Below are positions 44,006 through 52,497 of a stretch of 64,000 bases of DNA, piece by piece. The first letter of the stretch is position 1. The number at the start of each line of letters is the position of its first letter. Both the position numbers and the translations under genes were made by a program. Under the pieces are notes generated by a model that was given only the letters and a program-made list of their open reading frames with translations, was not told the DNA's origin and did no database searches. Source of the stretch: Desulfatibacillum aliphaticivorans DSM 15576 (GTDB lineage: Bacteria; Desulfobacterota; Desulfobacteria; Desulfobacterales; Desulfatibacillaceae); contig NZ_AUCT01000006.1 in the NCBI RefSeq assembly GCF_000429905.1, forward strand, positions 244,646 through 308,645. Direction: 5' to 3'.

Positions 44006-45262
44006 ATGGAATACAAAATTCACGAGTTGAGTAAAAAATTGGATGTTCCCAGATCCACGGTCAGGTATTGGGAATCCGAATTTTCCGACCTCATCAAGCC
44101 GGTCCGCACCCCCGGCGGGCAAAGAAGGTATACGGACAGGGACCTTAAAAATTTTCTTAAAATCAAGGATCTTATTCGTAAAAAAAACCAGAGCATCCGT
44201 CAGACCAAGCAAATGTTGTCCAAAGGTTCGGGCGGCAAGGGGCCTCTGGACCTGGATAACCAGTGCATCCTGGTCACCGGCGGCACCGGCTCTTTTGGCA
44301 AGCATTTCTGCCGTTCCATCCTGGCCAGGTACAATCCCCGGGTAATCCGGGTGTATTCCCGGGATGAACTTAAACAACATGAAATGCGCCGGGAGTTCGG
44401 CGAGGAAAAGCTGCGCTACTTCATCGGCGACGTTCGGGACAAGGAACGCATGCGCCGGGCCATGGAAGGGGTGGACATCGTGGTGCACGCCGCGGCTCTT
44501 AAACAGGTCCCCGCCTGCGAATACAATCCCCTGGAAGCGGTCAAAACCAATATTATAGGGGCGCAGAACATCATCGACGCCGCCATTGACGCCGGCGTCA
44601 AAAAAGTCATGGCCCTTTCCACGGACAAGGCGGTCAACCCGGTGAACCTCTACGGCGCCACCAAACTCTGCGCCGAAAAGATTTTTATCCAGGGCAATTC
44701 CTACACCGGCGAACGAGGCACCTGTTTCTCCTGCGTCCGCTACGGAAACGTCATCGGCAGCCGCGGAAGCGTCATCCCATTGTTTCTGGAGCAAGCCAAG
44801 ACCGGCAAGGTCACCGTCACGGACAGCCGCATGACCCGTTTTTGGATCACTTTGGACAGGGCTGTGGAATTGGTGGTCAACGGCCTCACCCACATGCAGG
44901 GCGGCGAGATTTTTGTGCCAATCATCCCCAGCATGAAGGTCATGGACCTGGCCAAGGCGGTGGCGCCCGGCTGCAAGGTGGACTTCATTGGAATCCGCCC
45001 GGGCGAAAAGCTCCACGAGTCCATGATCACCGAGGAAGACGGACGCAACACCATCGCATACAAAGGCATGTACGTCATCATGCCGGCCCTTTCCTGGTGG
45101 GAAAAGGGGGATTACTCTTCCGGTCAGGCGGTTCCCGAAGGCTTTGTGTATTCCAGCAATACCAACGCCCAGTGGCTGACGGAAAAGGACCTGAAAAAAA
45201 TCATCCGGGATGAATTATCCGTGCCCGTGTGCGCGCCGCAGGACGTGGTGAGCGCCGGCTAA
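44006..45262 (+). CDS. pseB: PseB-type UDP-GlcNAc 4,6-dehydratase fused to an N-terminal MerR DNA-binding domain
   Basis: 418 residues from the ATG at 44006. Residues 1-70 are a MerR-type winged helix (YKIHELSKKLDVPRSTVRYW, then GGQRRYTDRDLKNFLKIKDL). Residues ~85-410 are a complete PseB: Rossmann TGGTGSFGKHF near 90, YSRDELKQHEMRREF, ALKQVPACEYNP, ALSTDKAVNP near 203 with the catalytic Asp-Lys pair, and YGATK near 215. PseB inverts C5 and dehydrates UDP-GlcNAc to the 4-keto-6-deoxy-L-arabino sugar, the first step to pseudaminic acid. The two domains share one uninterrupted frame. It opens the island behind a sigma-54 promoter. PseB proteins normally start at the Rossmann strand. Confidence 0.93.
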   Translation: MEYKIHELSKKLDVPRSTVRYWESEFSDLIKPVRTPGGQRRYTDRDLKNFLKIKDLIRKKNQSIRQTKQMLSKGSGGKGPLDLDNQCILVTGGTGSFGKHFCRSILARYNPRVIRVYSRDELKQHEMRREFGEEKLRYFIGDVRDKERMRRAMEGVDIVVHAAALKQVPACEYNPLEAVKTNIIGAQNIIDAAIDAGVKKVMALSTDKAVNPVNLYGATKLCAEKIFIQGNSYTGERGTCFSCVRYGNVIGSRGSVIPLFLEQAKTGKVTVTDSRMTRFWITLDRAVELVVNGLTHMQGGEIFVPIIPSMKVMDLAKAVAPGCKVDFIGIRPGEKLHESMITEEDGRNTIAYKGMYVIMPALSWWEKGDYSSGQAVPEGFVYSSNTNAQWLTEKDLKKIIRDELSVPVCAPQDVVSAG

Positions 45263-45302
45263 CCTCCTATGCGCCTTTAAGGGCGCAAGCATTGGAAAGA
45301 GC

Positions 45303-46526
45303 ATGGTCATGGAAGACGCATTTATACCTTACGGACGCCAAGTGGTGGATGAAGAAGACATCCAGGAGGTGGTCCGCGTCCTAAGATCCGACTGGCTGAC
45401 CCAGGGCCCCAAGGTGGAAGAGTTCGAAGAAGCCTTTGCCGCCTATACCGGGGCGGACTTCGCCGTAGCCGTCAACTCGGGCACGGCCGCTTTGGCCATG
45501 GCCGCCCGGGTTTCGGGCATGGGGCCCGGAGACATGGTGGCTGTGTCGCCCATCACCTTTGCGGCCAGCTCCAACAGCGCCATGTATTTGAAGGCGGACC
45601 CCGTGTTTCTGGACATTGATCCGGAAACCGTCAACCTGGATCCCAAAAAACTCAGGGAGCATCTGGAACTTAGCGCTCCTCTCCGGAGCGTCATTCCGGT
45701 CCATTACGCGGGCCTTCCCTGCAACATGCCGGAGATTCACGAATTGTCCCGGAAATTCGGGATGGTGGTCATTGAAGACGCATGCCACGCCCTGGGCGCG
45801 ACCTATGAAGACCCGGAAACCGGCGAGACCGTCAAGGTCGGCTCTTGTCGCCACAGCCACATGGCTGTGTTTTCCTTTCATCCGGTCAAGCACATCACCA
45901 CCGGCGAAGGCGGCATGATCGTCACCAACGACAGGGAGTTGTATCACCGCCTTAAACTTTTCAGGTCCCACGGCATTACAAAGGATCCTCAACTCTACAG
46001 AAAACGGGAAGTATGGGCAAAATATGCCGGGCAAAATGTTCCCGGATACTATGAAATGCTGGAGCTTGGCTTTAACTTCCGCCTGCCGGACTTGAATTGC
46101 GCCCTGGGCCTGTCTCAATTGAAAAAAATCGAAACATTCGTCCAAGCCCGCAGACAGGCCGCCAAATGGTATGAAGAGGATCTGGGAGACAGCCCTCTGG
46201 TGAAGACGCCCCAGGAGCCTAAAGGCTATCAGTCGTCCTACCATTTATATCCCGTGCGCATCGACTTTAAAGGCCTGGGCCTGGAACGCACCCAGGTCAT
46301 GCAGCAGTTGCATGATAAAGGCATAGGGTCTCAGGTTCATTACATCCCCGTGCATTCCCATCCCTATTATCAAATGTTGGGATACGACTCCTCCACATGC
46401 CCCAATGCCTGGGAGTATTACGACCAAACCTTGTCCCTGCCCATGTTCGCCTCCCTCACCAGGGAGCAGGTGGCAAGGGTAAGCCGGACGCTGCTGGAAA
46501 TCCTCAAACAGGGAGTCGGAGAATGA
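45303..46526 (+). CDS. pseC: PseC, PLP-dependent aminotransferase for the 4-amino sugar
   Basis: 407 residues, DegT/DnrJ/EryC1 fold. N-terminus IPYGRQVVDEEDIQEVVRVL, substrate region VNSGTAALAMA, the PLP-binding Lys near residue 196 in FSFHPVKHITTGEGG, and a NFRLPDLNCALGLSQL segment typical of PseC. It transfers an amino group from glutamate to C4 of the PseB product. ATG at 45303 (second ATG at 45309) with GGAAAG upstream. The stop overlaps the next start (ATGA). Confidence 0.93.
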   Translation: MVMEDAFIPYGRQVVDEEDIQEVVRVLRSDWLTQGPKVEEFEEAFAAYTGADFAVAVNSGTAALAMAARVSGMGPGDMVAVSPITFAASSNSAMYLKADPVFLDIDPETVNLDPKKLREHLELSAPLRSVIPVHYAGLPCNMPEIHELSRKFGMVVIEDACHALGATYEDPETGETVKVGSCRHSHMAVFSFHPVKHITTGEGGMIVTNDRELYHRLKLFRSHGITKDPQLYRKREVWAKYAGQNVPGYYEMLELGFNFRLPDLNCALGLSQLKKIETFVQARRQAAKWYEEDLGDSPLVKTPQEPKGYQSSYHLYPVRIDFKGLGLERTQVMQQLHDKGIGSQVHYIPVHSHPYYQMLGYDSSTCPNAWEYYDQTLSLPMFASLTREQVARVSRTLLEILKQGVGE

Positions 46527-47527
46527 AGATTCTGGTCATCGGCTGCGGCTCCATAGGAAGGCGGCACCTGGGCAACCTGAAACGCCTGGGCGAGGAAGAT
46601 CTTTTGGCTATGGACCCCACTCCCGAACGCCTGGAAAGGGTGCGGGAGGAGTTTGGAGCCAAAGGCTTTTCCAGCCTGGAGGACGCCCTGGAGCAAAAGC
46701 CCGGCGCGGCGCTGGTATGCTCGCCTAACAGCATGCACGCCCAACAGGCCATGGATTGCATTGCCGCCGGCTGTCATTGTTTTGTGGAAAAGCCCCTATC
46801 CCACACCATGGATCAAGTGGACGTCCTGGTCGAAGAGGCGGAAAAACGCGGCCTGGTGAACATGGTGGGATCCAATTTCAAGTTCCACCCCATCTTTATA
46901 AAGATGAAGGAAATTTTCAACTCCGGGGTTTTGGGGAAAATTACCTCCGCCCGCTGCCAGTTCGGCCAATATCTGCCTGACTGGCATCCCTACGAGGATT
47001 TTCGCAACGGATACAGCGCGCGCTCCGATTTGGGAGGCGGCGTTCTTCTGGACTCCCACGAACTGGGGTACATGGCCTGGTTTTTAGGCGAGGCGCTTGA
47101 TGTGTTTTGCTTTTCGGACAAGATAAGCAGCCTGGACATCCAGACCGAGGACACGGCCGAGGTGCTGATTCGGTTTGCTTCCGGGGCCATGGCCGAAGTT
47201 CATTTGGACTACACCCAAAGGGCGTACCAGCGCACTTACGAGTTCTTTGGAGAAAAAGGGACCATGACCTGGGATTTCAACCAGGGAAAAATTCGGTTGT
47301 TTCTGGCCGTTGAAAATTCATGGCGGGAGTACCCTCAGCCCAAGGACTACGACATCAACCTCATGTATGTGGAGCAAATGCGCCATTTCATTTCCAGCGT
47401 TAAAACCGGAAGCCCGGCCGCGACGGATTTCAGGGAAGGGAGACGCATCCTGCAAATCATCCTGGCTGCCAAACGCTCCTCCCTGGAAGGGCGGATAGCC
47501 AGGCCCATGGAGGAAACGGGCTCATGA
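46523..47527 (+). CDS. Gfo/Idh/MocA family oxidoreductase
   Basis: 334 residues from the ATG at 46523, overlapping the pseC stop by four bases. N-terminal Rossmann GCGSIGRRHLGNLKRLG near residue 6; the EKPLSHTMDQVD motif near 92 contains the conserved catalytic Lys of the family. These enzymes oxidise or reduce sugar hydroxyl groups with NAD(P). It is not part of the standard six-enzyme pseudaminic pathway; next to an aminotransferase domain it could create a keto group that is then aminated, giving an additional amino position on the sugar. Its stop overlaps the next start by four bases. Confidence 0.88.
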   Translation: MKILVIGCGSIGRRHLGNLKRLGEEDLLAMDPTPERLERVREEFGAKGFSSLEDALEQKPGAALVCSPNSMHAQQAMDCIAAGCHCFVEKPLSHTMDQVDVLVEEAEKRGLVNMVGSNFKFHPIFIKMKEIFNSGVLGKITSARCQFGQYLPDWHPYEDFRNGYSARSDLGGGVLLDSHELGYMAWFLGEALDVFCFSDKISSLDIQTEDTAEVLIRFASGAMAEVHLDYTQRAYQRTYEFFGEKGTMTWDFNQGKIRLFLAVENSWREYPQPKDYDINLMYVEQMRHFISSVKTGSPAATDFREGRRILQIILAAKRSSLEGRIARPMEETGS

Positions 47528-49569
47528 TTCTTGGCGTAATACAGGCCCGCATGGGCTCCACAAGGCTGCCGGGCAAGGTATTGGAAGACATCGCCGGCAA
47601 GCCCATGCTTTTGCATGTGGTAAACCGCCTGCAAAGCGCCCGGCTGGTGGACAAAACCATTGTCGCTACATCAACAAAGCCCGGGGACGACCCGGTGGCC
47701 CAGTTATGCGCCAGGGAAAACGTCCCGTGCTTTCGGGGCAGCGAAAACGACGTGCTGGACAGGTTTTATCAAACCGCCAGGGAGCATCAGGCGTCCGTGG
47801 TCGTCAGGGTGACCGGCGACTGCCCCTGCCTGGACCCGTCGGTTGTGGACAAAGTGGTCGCCGCCTATCAAAAAAGTAAATGCGATTACGCGGCCAACAT
47901 TCTGGTTTACACCTATCCCGACGGCCTGGACGTGGAGGTTTTCTCCATGGAAGCGCTGGAGACGGCCTGGAAAACCGCGACCTTGCCGGGGGATAGAGAG
48001 CATGTAACGCCTTTCATCCGCAATTCTCCGGATTTCTCCCGCGTTAACGTGGAGAACGAGACGGAGCTTGTTTTTAAGGATTTGCGCCTGACCGTGGACG
48101 AGCCCCAGGATCTGGAATTCGTCCGGGAGCTGTACGCCAGGTTGGGCGCCTCCGGCTTCGGCCTGGAACAGGTTTTGGATCTATTACAAAAGGAGCCTCA
48201 ATTGATAGACATTAACTCCGGTAAAATACGCAATGAGGGTTTTTATAAAACCCTGGTCAAGGAAGACCCCATGCCGGGCGAAAAGCTGGTTCTGGATAAG
48301 TCCGAAACCATGCTGGAACAGGCGAAAAAGCTCATACCATCCGCCAGCCAGACTTTTTCCAAATGCCCCACCCAGTTTGTCAGGGGAGCGGCGCCCGTGT
48401 TTTTGCAAAAAGGGCAGGGCAGCCATGTCTGGGACGTTGACGGGAATGAGTTCATCGACTTTCCCATGGCGTTGGGGCCGATTATCCTGGGGCACAACTA
48501 TCCCGAAGTCACCGAAGCTGCAACAGCCCAGGCCCGGCAGGGGATCGCCTTTTCCCTGCCTCATCCTCTGGAAGTGGAAGTCGCTCAAATGCTGACCGAG
48601 ATCATCCCTTGCGCGGAGATGGTCCGGTTCGGCAAAAACGGTTCGGACGTCACGGCCGGCGCCGTGCGTGCGGCCAGGGCCTATACCAACCGCGACATGA
48701 TCGCCTTTTGCGGATACCACGGCTGGCAGGACTGGTACATCGGGACCACCACCCGCAATCGGGGCGTGCCGGAAACCACGGCCGCTCTGAGCAAGGGCTT
48801 TGCATACAACGATTTGGACAGCCTGAAATCCCTGTTTGAGAAGTTTCCCGGCAAGATAGCCGCCGTCATCATGGAGCCTGTGGGCGTCGTCCGCCCCTAT
48901 GAGGGTTTTTTGCAGGATGTGAAAAACCTGGCTCATGAAAACGGAGCCTTGTTGATCTTCGACGAGGTCATCACCGGTTTCCGCCTGGCTTTGGGCGGCG
49001 CCCAGGAATACTTCGGGGTGACTCCCGACATGGCGTGCGTGGGCAAGGCCATGGCCAACGGTTTTCCCATTTCCGCGGTAGTTGGCCGCAGGCCGGTCAT
49101 GGAGCTTTTTGACGAGATATTCTTTTCCTTCACCTTTGGGGGCGAGGCCGTTTCTCTGGCCGCAGCCAAAGCAACCATTGAGGTTATCAGGAGTAAGAAC
49201 ATCTTTCCCCATTTGTGGGAGCTGGGCGGAATTCTCATGGACGGCGCCACGGTTCTCGCCCGGGAATTCGGCCTCGAGGATCATATAAACTGCGTTGGCT
49301 ATGAGCCCCGAAGCCTTATGACTTTCAAGGAAAAAACCGGCGCGGAGTCACTGTTGTTAAAGAGCCTTTTCCAACAGGAATGCCTCAAACGGGGCGTGCT
49401 CTTTTCCGGAGGGCAGAACATCTGCTTCTCCCACACCCATGCGGATATAGAACACACTTTGAGGGCTTACAGAGCCGCCATGGAAATCCTGGCGAAAGCC
49501 ATCGACAAAAACGATGTGGAAGAGCGTTTGGAAGGCAAACCCGTGGAGCCTGTTTTTCGTAAGGCGTAG
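47524..49569 (+). CDS. Bifunctional SpsF/PseF-like cytidylyltransferase - class III aminotransferase fusion
   Basis: 681 residues in one frame. Residues 1-245: SpsF/CMP-NulO-synthetase-like nucleotidyltransferase, with IQARMGSTRLPGKVL near 5, VRVTGDCPCLDP near 98 and the DEPQDLEFVRELY segment. Residues ~265-655: class III PLP aminotransferase of the glutamate-1-semialdehyde type, with FPMALGPIILGHNYP, GYHGWQDWY, DEVITGFRLA near 480 and the PLP Lys near 508 in CVGKAMANGFP. The first domain probably activates the nonulosonic acid with CTP; the second may aminate the product of the neighbouring Gfo/Idh enzyme. Overlaps upstream gene by four bases. Confidence 0.9.
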   Translation: MILGVIQARMGSTRLPGKVLEDIAGKPMLLHVVNRLQSARLVDKTIVATSTKPGDDPVAQLCARENVPCFRGSENDVLDRFYQTAREHQASVVVRVTGDCPCLDPSVVDKVVAAYQKSKCDYAANILVYTYPDGLDVEVFSMEALETAWKTATLPGDREHVTPFIRNSPDFSRVNVENETELVFKDLRLTVDEPQDLEFVRELYARLGASGFGLEQVLDLLQKEPQLIDINSGKIRNEGFYKTLVKEDPMPGEKLVLDKSETMLEQAKKLIPSASQTFSKCPTQFVRGAAPVFLQKGQGSHVWDVDGNEFIDFPMALGPIILGHNYPEVTEAATAQARQGIAFSLPHPLEVEVAQMLTEIIPCAEMVRFGKNGSDVTAGAVRAARAYTNRDMIAFCGYHGWQDWYIGTTTRNRGVPETTAALSKGFAYNDLDSLKSLFEKFPGKIAAVIMEPVGVVRPYEGFLQDVKNLAHENGALLIFDEVITGFRLALGGAQEYFGVTPDMACVGKAMANGFPISAVVGRRPVMELFDEIFFSFTFGGEAVSLAAAKATIEVIRSKNIFPHLWELGGILMDGATVLAREFGLEDHINCVGYEPRSLMTFKEKTGAESLLLKSLFQQECLKRGVLFSGGQNICFSHTHADIEHTLRAYRAAMEILAKAIDKNDVEERLEGKPVEPVFRKA

Positions 49570-49590
49570 CCGCAAAGGATTTGTAAAAAC

Positions 49591-50631
49591 GTGAACTTGA
49601 ACGAAATGCAACCATTGCTCATTATCCGGGCCGATGCAGGCCCGAACATGGGCACAGGACACGTCATGCGTTGCATTGGACTGGCCCAGGCGTGGGAGTC
49701 CATGGGCGGCAAGGCGGAATTTGCCTGCACCGGAGCTCCTCTGGGGCGTCTTGCAGAGGAAGGCTTGCCTGTCAACGCCATTCGTTCCCTTAGGGGAAGC
49801 ATGGACGACGCTCACGAAACTGCGGCGCTGCTAAAAAACAAACAAGCCGTCTGGGCGGCTCTGGACGGTTATCATTTTACGGCGGAGTTTCAAAAGCTCT
49901 TGATGGATCAAGGCGTCAAGACGCTGGTTGTGGATGATAACCGGGATTGCCGGTTTTACCATGCCAATATCGTGGTCAATCCCAATCTTCACGCCAAGGA
50001 GAAGATGTTTTGCGACCGCGAGGTGCACACGCGCCTGTTGCTCGGCCCTAAATACGCCTTTTTACGCAAGGAGTTTTGGGAAAGCTCGAAAATACAAAGA
50101 AGGCCGCCGCAGAAGGCCGCCAATATGCTGATCACCCTGGGAGGCGCCGACCCGCACAACACCACGTTAAAGGCGATTCGGGCCGTAAAGTTAAACACGG
50201 GCTTTAACCTGCACGCCAAGGTTTTGGTCGGACAAAGCAATCCCCATATCCAAAGCCTTGAAGAGGAAGTAAAAGACGCCCCCGGCGTGGAATTGATACG
50301 GGACGCAAAAAACATGGCGGAGCTTATGGCCTGGGCGGATTTCGCCGTTTCAGCCGCCGGAAGCACCTGCTGGGAAATGGCCGCCAGCGGCCTCCCGGGA
50401 ATTTACATTGTGCTGGCGGATAACCAAAAAAACATCGCCGCCGAACTGCACGACAAAGGGGCGGGGGTTAATCTGGGCTGGCGCGCCGGCGTCACCAAAT
50501 TCACCATTTGGGGCACAATCAAGCACCTTATGGAGTCCAAGGACCGTCTGGAAAAAATGAGCAAAGCCGGACCGGCCATTACGGACGGCCTTGGCGCCAA
50601 AAGAACCGTTAACATCATGATGGAAAAATAA
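49591..50631 (+). CDS. pseG: PseG, UDP-sugar hydrolase of pseudaminic acid synthesis
   Basis: 346 residues from a GTG start (AAAGGAT ten bases upstream). The N-terminal motif RADAGPNMGTGHVMRCIGLA near residue 11 holds the catalytic His; the fold is a GT-B MurG-like hydrolase, with LITLGGADPHNTTLKA near 175 and AGSTCWEMAASGLPGIYIVL near 255. PseG removes UDP from the 2,4-diacetamido-2,4,6-trideoxy-L-altrose intermediate. Its presence points to pseudaminic rather than legionaminic acid. Confidence 0.93.
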   Translation: MNLNEMQPLLIIRADAGPNMGTGHVMRCIGLAQAWESMGGKAEFACTGAPLGRLAEEGLPVNAIRSLRGSMDDAHETAALLKNKQAVWAALDGYHFTAEFQKLLMDQGVKTLVVDDNRDCRFYHANIVVNPNLHAKEKMFCDREVHTRLLLGPKYAFLRKEFWESSKIQRRPPQKAANMLITLGGADPHNTTLKAIRAVKLNTGFNLHAKVLVGQSNPHIQSLEEEVKDAPGVELIRDAKNMAELMAWADFAVSAAGSTCWEMAASGLPGIYIVLADNQKNIAAELHDKGAGVNLGWRAGVTKFTIWGTIKHLMESKDRLEKMSKAGPAITDGLGAKRTVNIMMEK

Positions 50632-50656
50632 TTGGGAGCCTGTTCAGGAGCCGAAT

Positions 50657-51430
50657 ATGAAAATATTGTTTTTAGGAAATAATTGGGTGGGATGGCGTAC
50701 AGCGGCGTTTTTAAAGGAAAGCGGCGCTCAAATTGTGGGCGCCGTCCTTCATAAGCCCGAGGAGCGCAAGTTCGGCAAGGAATTGTTGGAAACCCTCGGC
50801 CTGGACCAAGGCCGGATTTTCGACGCTTCCATGCTGCGCGATTCCGAGGTCCTGGACGCTATTCGCTCTTTAAGTCCGGATCTGGGGGTGTCGGCCTATT
50901 TTGGAACCATACTCAAAAAAGAATTCCTGGACATTTTTCCCGAGGGCTGCATCAACGTGCACCCCGCCTTGCTGCCATTCAATCGCGGGGCTCACCCCAA
51001 TGTCTGGAATATTGTGGAGGGATCTCCCGCAGGCGTCACCGTCCATTATATCGACGAGGGCGTGGACACAGGCCGCATCATCGCCCAGCGATTTGTGGAA
51101 GTCAGGCCCATAGACACCGGCAAAACCCTGTACCGCAGACTGGAAAAGGCCTGTCTGGACCTGTTTGAGGAAACGTGGCCCAAATTCCTGGCCGGTGACG
51201 TGGAAGTCGACCATGTGGTGGCCGGGTCGGGAACCTTTCACAAAGCGGCGGACCTGAAAACCATTGAGGAAATCAAGCCCAACAAACTCTATACGGCCAG
51301 GGAGCTGGTGGACGTTATCCGGGCGCGCACCTTCGAGCCCCATCCTGGCGCCTACATGGTGTTGGACGGGAAGAAGGTCTTTATGCGTCTGGAGCTTTAT
51401 TACGAGGACGAGGATCATGGCGGGGACTGA
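50657..51430 (+). CDS. Sugar N-formyltransferase (FMT fold) with intact catalytic triad
   Basis: 257 residues. The family triad is present: Asn100 and His102 in INVHPALLPFNRGAHP and Asp137 in IDEGVDTGRI. This is the N10-formyl-tetrahydrofolate-dependent formyltransferase core without the tRNA-binding domain of Fmt, so it probably formylates an amino sugar. In this cluster the target may be an amine of the pseudaminic intermediate; 7-formamido pseudaminic acid is known from other bacteria. The stop overlaps the pseI start by 14 bases. Confidence 0.88.
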   Translation: MKILFLGNNWVGWRTAAFLKESGAQIVGAVLHKPEERKFGKELLETLGLDQGRIFDASMLRDSEVLDAIRSLSPDLGVSAYFGTILKKEFLDIFPEGCINVHPALLPFNRGAHPNVWNIVEGSPAGVTVHYIDEGVDTGRIIAQRFVEVRPIDTGKTLYRRLEKACLDLFEETWPKFLAGDVEVDHVVAGSGTFHKAADLKTIEEIKPNKLYTARELVDVIRARTFEPHPGAYMVLDGKKVFMRLELYYEDEDHGGD

Positions 51431-52472
51431 AATCCAAATAGGCGACAGGTTGGTGGGCAAAGGGCGTCCCGTATACATCATCGCCGAAATGTCCGCCAAT
51501 CACGGTCATGATTTCCAGGAGGCCGAAAGGATCGTGCGCGCAGCCAAGGAATGCGGCGCCGACGCCCTCAAGATCCAGACCTACACCCCGGACACCCTGA
51601 CCATACAAAGCGACAAAGAGCATTTTTTGGTCAAGGGAACGCCCTGGGATGGAACCACCCTGTACGACTTATACGGCCAGGCATACACCCCATGGGATTG
51701 GCAGCCGAAAATCAAAAGGCTGTGCGATGAGCTCGGTCTGGATTTTTTTTCCACAGCCTTTGACTCCACGGCGGTGGATTTTCTGGAAGACATGGGCGTG
51801 ATTCTACACAAGACCGCGTCCTTTGAAATTGTAGACATAGGCCTGATCCAAAAAATGGCCGCCACAGGCAAGCCTTTGATCATTTCCACGGGCATGAGCT
51901 CCTTGGGAGAGATCGAGGCGGCCGTGAACGCGGCCAGGGCGGGAGGGACGGATGAAATCGCCCTGCTTAAATGCACCAGCGCCTATCCGGCGCCGCCCGA
52001 AAACATGAACCTGGCGGCCATTCCGGCCATGGAGCGGGTTTTTAGGCTGCCCGTAGGATTGTCCGATCACACTTTGGGCATTGCAGCCCCTGTTGCGGCG
52101 GTCAGCCTGGGCGCGTGCATCATCGAAAAGCATTTCACCCTGAGCCGGGCGGTTCCCGGGCCGGACTCCAGCTTCTCCCTGGAGCCTGCTGAATTCAAAG
52201 CCATGGTGGAGGCGGTTCGGGCCGTGGAAAAAATGATAGGCCAAGTCCGCTTCGGCCCAACGGACAAGGAGCAAAACAGCCTGGTTTTCAGGCGCTCTTT
52301 GTTTGTGGTCGAGGATGTAAAGGCCGGCGAGGTTTTTACCGAAAAAAATATACGCTCCATCAGGCCGGGCTACGGATTGCCGCCAAAGCATCTGCCCGAA
52401 ATTTTAGGCAAAAAGGCGGCCAGGGATATCTCCCGGGGCGAGCCCATGCAGTGGGAGTTGGCGACGGCATGA
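51417..52472 (+). CDS. pseI: PseI, pseudaminic acid synthase (NeuB family)
   Basis: 351 residues from the ATG at 51417 (GAGGATC upstream, overlapping the preceding gene). NeuB barrel: AEMSANHGHDFQEAERIV near 21, ADALKIQTYTPDTLT, FSTAFDSTAVDFLE near 106, KTASFEIVD, STGMSSLGEIEAA near 155, CTSAYPAP, LSDHTLGIAAP near 217, EKHFTLSR; followed by an antifreeze-like SAF domain (FRRSLFVVEDVKAGE) near 295-350. It condenses the PseG product with phosphoenolpyruvate to the nine-carbon acid. Confidence 0.95.
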   Translation: MAGTEIQIGDRLVGKGRPVYIIAEMSANHGHDFQEAERIVRAAKECGADALKIQTYTPDTLTIQSDKEHFLVKGTPWDGTTLYDLYGQAYTPWDWQPKIKRLCDELGLDFFSTAFDSTAVDFLEDMGVILHKTASFEIVDIGLIQKMAATGKPLIISTGMSSLGEIEAAVNAARAGGTDEIALLKCTSAYPAPPENMNLAAIPAMERVFRLPVGLSDHTLGIAAPVAAVSLGACIIEKHFTLSRAVPGPDSSFSLEPAEFKAMVEAVRAVEKMIGQVRFGPTDKEQNSLVFRRSLFVVEDVKAGEVFTEKNIRSIRPGYGLPPKHLPEILGKKAARDISRGEPMQWELATA

Positions 52473-52497
52473 TTTCCGGACAAGAGAGGAACTGATC

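Noticed and set aside
44206..44260. Possible frameshift joining a MerR gene to pseB
   Set aside because: The frame is continuous, the linker is short and ordinary, and no internal ribosome site or start precedes the PseB part; treated as a true fusion.
48180..48330. Possible artificial join in the cytidylyltransferase-aminotransferase gene
   Set aside because: No stop, start signal or composition change at the junction; both domains are complete in one frame.
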